This document shows, piece by piece, positions 28,905 through 32,079 of a DNA stretch of 32,079 nucleotides. Numbering within the stretch: the stretch's first letter is position 1; each line of letters begins with the position of its first letter. The notes below the pieces were generated by a model that did not search any database, was not told the origin of the DNA, and worked only from the letters and a program-made list of their open reading frames with translations. The position numbers were made by a program, and so were the translations under genes. Source of the stretch: Chara braunii (Eukaryota; Streptophyta; Charophyceae; Charales; Characeae); contig BFEA01000210.1 of NCBI GenBank assembly GCA_003427395.1, positions 1,863,593 to 1,895,671 on the forward strand. The letters run 5' to 3'.

Positions 28905-31243
28905 GACGGTGCTGGATCGTGCAAAGCGCTGAGGAGGTGGTGCTTGATCTCAAACGTAACTCCTCTTCTCTTCGTGACCATGCTCCTCGCACTGTTGATT
29001 TCACAACTATGTATACCAATCTTCCTCATGACTGTATTTGTCATAATGTTTCAAAAGCGGTCGAGGAAGCCTATACATATATCTTACAACAGCACACACA
29101 GGGGCGCACACATCCTCCTATCCTTAACATGATTGTTAAAGGGCCCCGTCAAGGGGAGTGGACGGTTGATACCGGACCGAACACCTTGACCGTTTCCCAA
29201 TTTCCTGAACATCTCCATTTCATTGTCACAAACACTTATCTTTATGCAGCGGACGACACCTTGCGACATCAGTTGATTGGCATCCCGATGGGGACTAATT
29301 CTGGTCCGGAGATAGCTAATTTGACGTTGTATTGGGATAAGGCTCAATTTGTTGATGACCTCCAGCGGCGTGATCTTCGCGCAGCTCAACGGTATGAGTT
29401 ACCATACCGCTTGATCGATGATGTTCTCTCATGGGGACATATGCCACCACCNTNAGAGCACTATGGCCTCGAATGGAAGGAGACCACAACGCCTGATGGC
29501 TCTTGCACATTCTTGGGTGCACGCCTCCAAATCCGCCATGACGGCTCCCTGCGTACGAGTGTCTTTGACAAAGCAGCTGAATGGAATTTCCCTGTTATTC
29601 GTTATCCTAGTGCTGCATCTAACGTCCATGCACACCAGCCGGCGGGAGTGTTTACAGGCCAGCTTACTAGGTTTGAGTATGTCTGCAACAACTGGTATGA
29701 TTTCAAAACTGCAGCAGCGATGCTCACACTCTGCATGCTTTTTCGTGGGCACTCTTTAACAATGCTTGCGAAAGGATGGACTTCCTATATTCGTAAACGT
29801 CAACACAGGTACCTTGCGCATGTGACCCGCCTCTCCAGTTGGTTCCGCAGCATGCTTCGATGGTCTATTCATCACCCGCTTTCTCGGGTATTTACACACT
29901 ATCCTCGGACTACGCCAGTCACAACCCCTTCTTCATTATCAGCGTCTGTCACACCTATCACAACCTCTTCTTCATTACCTGCGTCTGCCGCACCTGCGTC
30001 CGCATCAATCTTAGTAACCCCTTCCATGTCGTTTGTGACCCTGACTGCCCCTTTTCGGTTCGTAGCCACTTCCTCATCGGCCTTGGTTGCTTCTACGATT
30101 GATTCTGCGGGAGCTACTCGACCCACAGCTGTTGTGCCGCCCTTGGTCTCAGTGTGTTCCTCCATGGCATCCGTGGCCACCGCAACCGTTGTGTCGCCCT
30201 TGGTCTCGGTGTGTTCCTCCATGGCATCTGTGACCACCGCATCTGTTGCGTCGCCCTTGGTCTCGGTGCGTTCCTCCATGGCATTCATGGCCATGCCTGC
30301 ATTACCACCTGCAGAGTCCCCTCTTCGGGTCTCACCTACGATTGCCCCCCCTGTCTCTGCTTCAGGCATTTCACCACCCCTGACTTCACCCCCCCCGTCT
30401 TCACCGCCTTTATTTCCCCTGGTTTTATCGTTGTCTGTTACCCACCTTCCAACTATTTTACCACCCCTGTCTTCACCGCTCCTACCTCCCCTGGTTTTGT
30501 CTCCATACGTTACCCCTCTTCCTAATCCAAAAACCACTTCGTCCACACAGACTCCGTCATCATGTTCTGCCCTTGCAGAAAGCGTACTTCGTTGTCCTAG
30601 ACGCCGACTTCGACCTACTTCCCAACCTCAACTTACTCCCCTTTCCTCCATCACTGTTCTTGGACGAAGAAGAAACCGTTCATTCTCCCCACCACGGCCC
30701 TCCCCAACATCCCGTCCCCGTCTTTTGTCGCCCCAAGCATCCTTACCACGCATGCAACGCTCTTCCACTGCAGACCTTTCTGCAACGCGGCAAACACAAA
30801 ACGGGAGGGATGATGGCGAGGGACCATCTGAGGATGAACTTGGCAAGGGGACTGTAGGAGATTCTCTAGAAAATCCGCCTGACCGGCCTCCACTGAATCT
30901 GTGTGGCCTCGCTGCTACTAACATCTGCCTACAAGCCTATCGTCGGGAACCATATACTCACTCTGATTTATTGGCCATTGCTTCCGATCTTGATGCTCAG
31001 GAACGTGAGTTATATGGCGATAACCCGGCTCTGCATCCCCCACGGTATAGTAATTACACTCAACATGGGGGATTCAATGTCTCTGTTTTGGAGACTGCTT
31101 TGATAAGGCACCGGCTTGATATGCAGCGTGCCCCTTCGGGTGGCGACCCAGACCACTGTTCGCACGTTTGTGCCTATATTCTACATACTCCTGGCCACTA
31201 CACCGCTCTTGTATGTGCCTCTGGTTCTTGGGAATTATGGAAT
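28847..31243 (+). CDS. Penelope-like element: RT palm and thumb, S/T/P linker, Josephin protease (broken)
   Basis: This frame opens after a TAA at 28844-28846 and continues the RT from the preceding frame; it has no start of its own. It shows RT motif A (VDFTTMYTNLPHD, catalytic Asp codon 28997), motif B (GIPMGTNSGPEIAN, 29279-29320), motif C as LIDD (Asp codons 29417 and 29420) and the Penelope-type FLGARLQI, VFDKAAEWNFPV and YPSAASNVH segments plus thumb (to about 29870). A Ser/Thr/Pro/Val-rich linker with a 19-residue repeat follows (29890-30850). A Josephin domain then runs from about 30880: Cys in NLCGLAATN (codon 30902), SDLLAIASDLDAQERELY, GGFNVSVLETALI, His in TPGHYTALV (codon 31196) and Asn in SWELWN (codon 31241). 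The Cys-His gap is 98 residues and the His-Asn gap is 15, against 105 and 15 in ataxin-3. Beyond about 31245 this frame stays open to 31447 but is no longer the real reading. Confidence 0.87.
30128..30300 (+). repeat. 57-bp (19-residue) coding minisatellite in the linker
   Basis: CCCTTGGTCTCGGTGTGTTC recurs every 57 bp (from 30140, 30197 and 30254), giving three copies of a PLVSV.SSMAS peptide. The period is a multiple of three, so repeat number can vary without breaking the reading frame. Confidence 0.88.
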
Positions 31244-31245
31244 GG

Positions 31246-31926
31246 CGGTGCTATGATGCGCAAACTATTACTGCCATCTGTGATCTCGTGTGTAATTACC
31301 CTGACCTGCAACTGCTTTAGGTCATTGACGTTATGGGTAGCTCGTGTACTTCCATGCTCGCCTCTACATCTATCTCTGTGCCTGCCTCCGTACCTGTCTC
31401 TGTGCCTGTTTCTATGTCTGTCTCCTTCCAAATTACTGACCCTATAGATACCTCGTGTACTTTCGTCCCCGCCTCTGCACCTGTCTCTGTGCCTGCCTCC
31501 GCACCTGTCTCCATGCCCGTTTCTGTCTCTGTCTCCATGCCCGTTTCTGTGTCCGTCTCCATGCCCGTTTCTGTGTCTGTCTCTGTGCCTACCTCCATGT
31601 CTGTCACCGTGCCTGCTTTGGTCTTCATTCCCCCGCATGCTGCACTAACACCTTGTGACCTCCTTCTTTGTGAGATCACTGACACAGTTACACTTGGTTG
31701 TGGAAAGCATCGACTTTGTCGATATCACTACAACCATATAATTTTTCGGGCCCGCTATCGGCAGGGATGCCACTTGTATCCGGATTGTGAACATCCTCTG
31801 CATCCAGATGCAGTATGTCCCATCTGTGCCTACGGGCGCTACAGCGAATGTGCACTTAACTGTGATGGTGAACGCCAAGGTTGTCAGGCGGGGGCCCCCG
31901 GGGGCAAAGCCGGGGTAGGGGTTTGA
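31246..31926 (+). CDS. Penelope-like element: Josephin C-terminus, low-complexity linker and RING-like domain (broken)
   Basis: The reading continues one frame over from the Josephin segment: CYDAQTITAICDLVC and onward matches the expected C-terminal helices better than the original frame. A TAG at 31318-31320 interrupts it. From 31321 the frame is open again to the TGA at 31924. The first part (31333-31620) is a Val/Ser/Pro/Met repeat (VSVPVS, VSMPVS). The last part is Cys/His-rich: C-x4-C-x9-C-x2-H-x2-C-x2-H from codon 31654 to codon 31726, then further Cys and His residues and a closing CPIC (31828-31839). The spacing resembles a RING finger (first pair x4 instead of x2, His for the sixth ligand), so ubiquitin-ligase activity or simple zinc binding are both possible. 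No start codon is needed if this was once part of the polyprotein. Confidence 0.65.
31320..31620 (+). repeat. coding low-complexity CTGTCTCTGTGCCTG-type repeat
   Basis: Six-codon words such as GTCTCTGTGCCTGCCTCC and GTCTCCATGCCCGTTTCT repeat irregularly, giving alternating Val-Ser with Pro or Met. It joins the Josephin and RING-like segments. Confidence 0.8.
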
Positions 31927-32079
31927 CCCCCGGACCCCCGCCGCGGGGGTGCCCCACCACAGCCCACCCCAAAACACCCCCGTCGGTGCCCCGACCCCCG
32001 CAACCCCACCCTTGCCTCCCCCGCACCCCCACCACCCCGCACCCCGAGCCCCGCCCCCCCCCCCCCCCCCCCCCCCCCC
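31887..32079. repeat. GC-rich tail with GGGG/CCCC palindromes and terminal poly(C)
   Basis: From GCGGGGGCCCCCGGGGGC the sequence becomes almost pure C with short inverted G-runs (GGGGTTTGACCCCCGGACCCC) and ends in a C run from about 32053 to the last base. It may be the 3' untranslated end of the retroelement. The C runs would form G-quadruplex-prone sequence on the other strand. The window probably ends here because assembly stopped. Confidence 0.7.

Larger units (their letters stand above)
26754..31926 (+). mobile_element. Penelope-like retroelement, N-terminal GIY-YIG (Chlamys-type), with Josephin and RING-like domains
   Basis: The order of coding domains is upstream ORF, GIY-YIG endonuclease, CxC-like linker, reverse transcriptase, Ser/Thr/Pro-rich linker, Josephin protease, low-complexity linker and RING-like zinc-binding domain. 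The permuted order (endonuclease before RT) defines the Naiad/Chlamys group of Penelope-like elements. The absence of the Cys-Cys-His-His residues within the endonuclease points to the Chlamys side, reported from green algae, spike mosses and slime molds. I see no hammerhead ribozyme core, which agrees with that group. The copy is inactive: the frame changes between 28720 and 28850 and near 31245, and in-frame stops lie at 27144 and 31318. The outer ends and any pseudo-LTRs are not resolved; non-coding 5' sequence probably reaches back to about 26110, and the 3' end may lie in the C-rich tail. Confidence 0.9.

Noticed and set aside
29899-30546. 215-residue minus-strand frame opposite the retroelement linker
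   Set aside because: It is the complement of the S/T/P-rich linker and its 57-bp repeat; the plus-strand frame is continuous with the RT.
31198-31685. Minus-strand frames rich in HRDRH or TETGME repeats
   Set aside because: They are the reverse reading of the low-complexity linker between the Josephin and RING-like segments.
1-32079. CRISPR arrays, bacterial operons, rRNA genes, organellar genes
   Set aside because: None of the repeat arrays has CRISPR-like repeat and spacer lengths, no Shine-Dalgarno-led gene series exists, and no rRNA or organelle gene sequence is recognisable.

Overview
The window reads as repeat-dense nuclear DNA from a eukaryote of the green lineage. A charophyte alga such as Chara is my best guess; this is an inference, not a demonstration. 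The reasons are a U6 snRNA-derived sequence of plant type, a Penelope-like retroelement of the permuted (N-terminal GIY-YIG) kind that lacks the Cys/His motif of animal relatives (known as the Chlamys type from green algae, spike mosses and slime molds), plant-like TATA and pyrimidine-rich promoter candidates, many foldback MITEs, and single-exon ORFs separated by kilobases of microsatellite and minisatellite DNA. There are no bacterial operons, no recognisable organellar genes and no CRISPR array.

Layout. 1-3447: an (AC)n tract, then a ~68-bp tandem array (655-1560) split by a 352-bp hAT-like MITE with an 8-bp target duplication, then AT-rich DNA with a probable second non-autonomous element. 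3448-8640: mostly unassigned, with (TA)n, (CT)n/(AC)n compound repeats and a GC-rich 'TTCGGGCG' element end. 8650-11545: the only convincing host-type gene, a 372-residue protein made of three ~88-residue helical repeats (9484-10602), with promoter candidates upstream and a repeat-bearing 3' region ending in AATAAA. 11777-18289: five copies of one TA-flanked foldback MITE family, several short tandem repeats, and at 16170-16269 a U6-derived retropseudogene with poly(A) tail and 15-bp target duplication. 18290-26107: mostly anonymous repeat-rich DNA, with a tRNA-derived SINE candidate (24518-24674) and a ~730-bp non-autonomous element (25380-26107).

26754 to about 31926 is the centrepiece: a decayed Penelope-like retrotransposon. 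In order it carries a small upstream ORF, a GIY-YIG endonuclease, a linker with a CxC-like motif, a reverse transcriptase with motifs A, B and C and a thumb, a Ser/Thr/Pro-rich linker with a 19-residue repeat, a Josephin-type cysteine protease (deubiquitinase) domain with a Cys-His-Asn triad at ataxin-3-like spacing, another low-complexity linker, and a RING-like Cys/His zinc-binding domain. The copy is broken by at least two frame changes and two stop codons and has five ambiguous bases. A retroelement polyprotein joining GIY-YIG, Penelope RT, a Josephin protease and a RING-like domain is the strongest candidate here for an undescribed system: a retrotransposon that may edit ubiquitin on its own products or on host factors.
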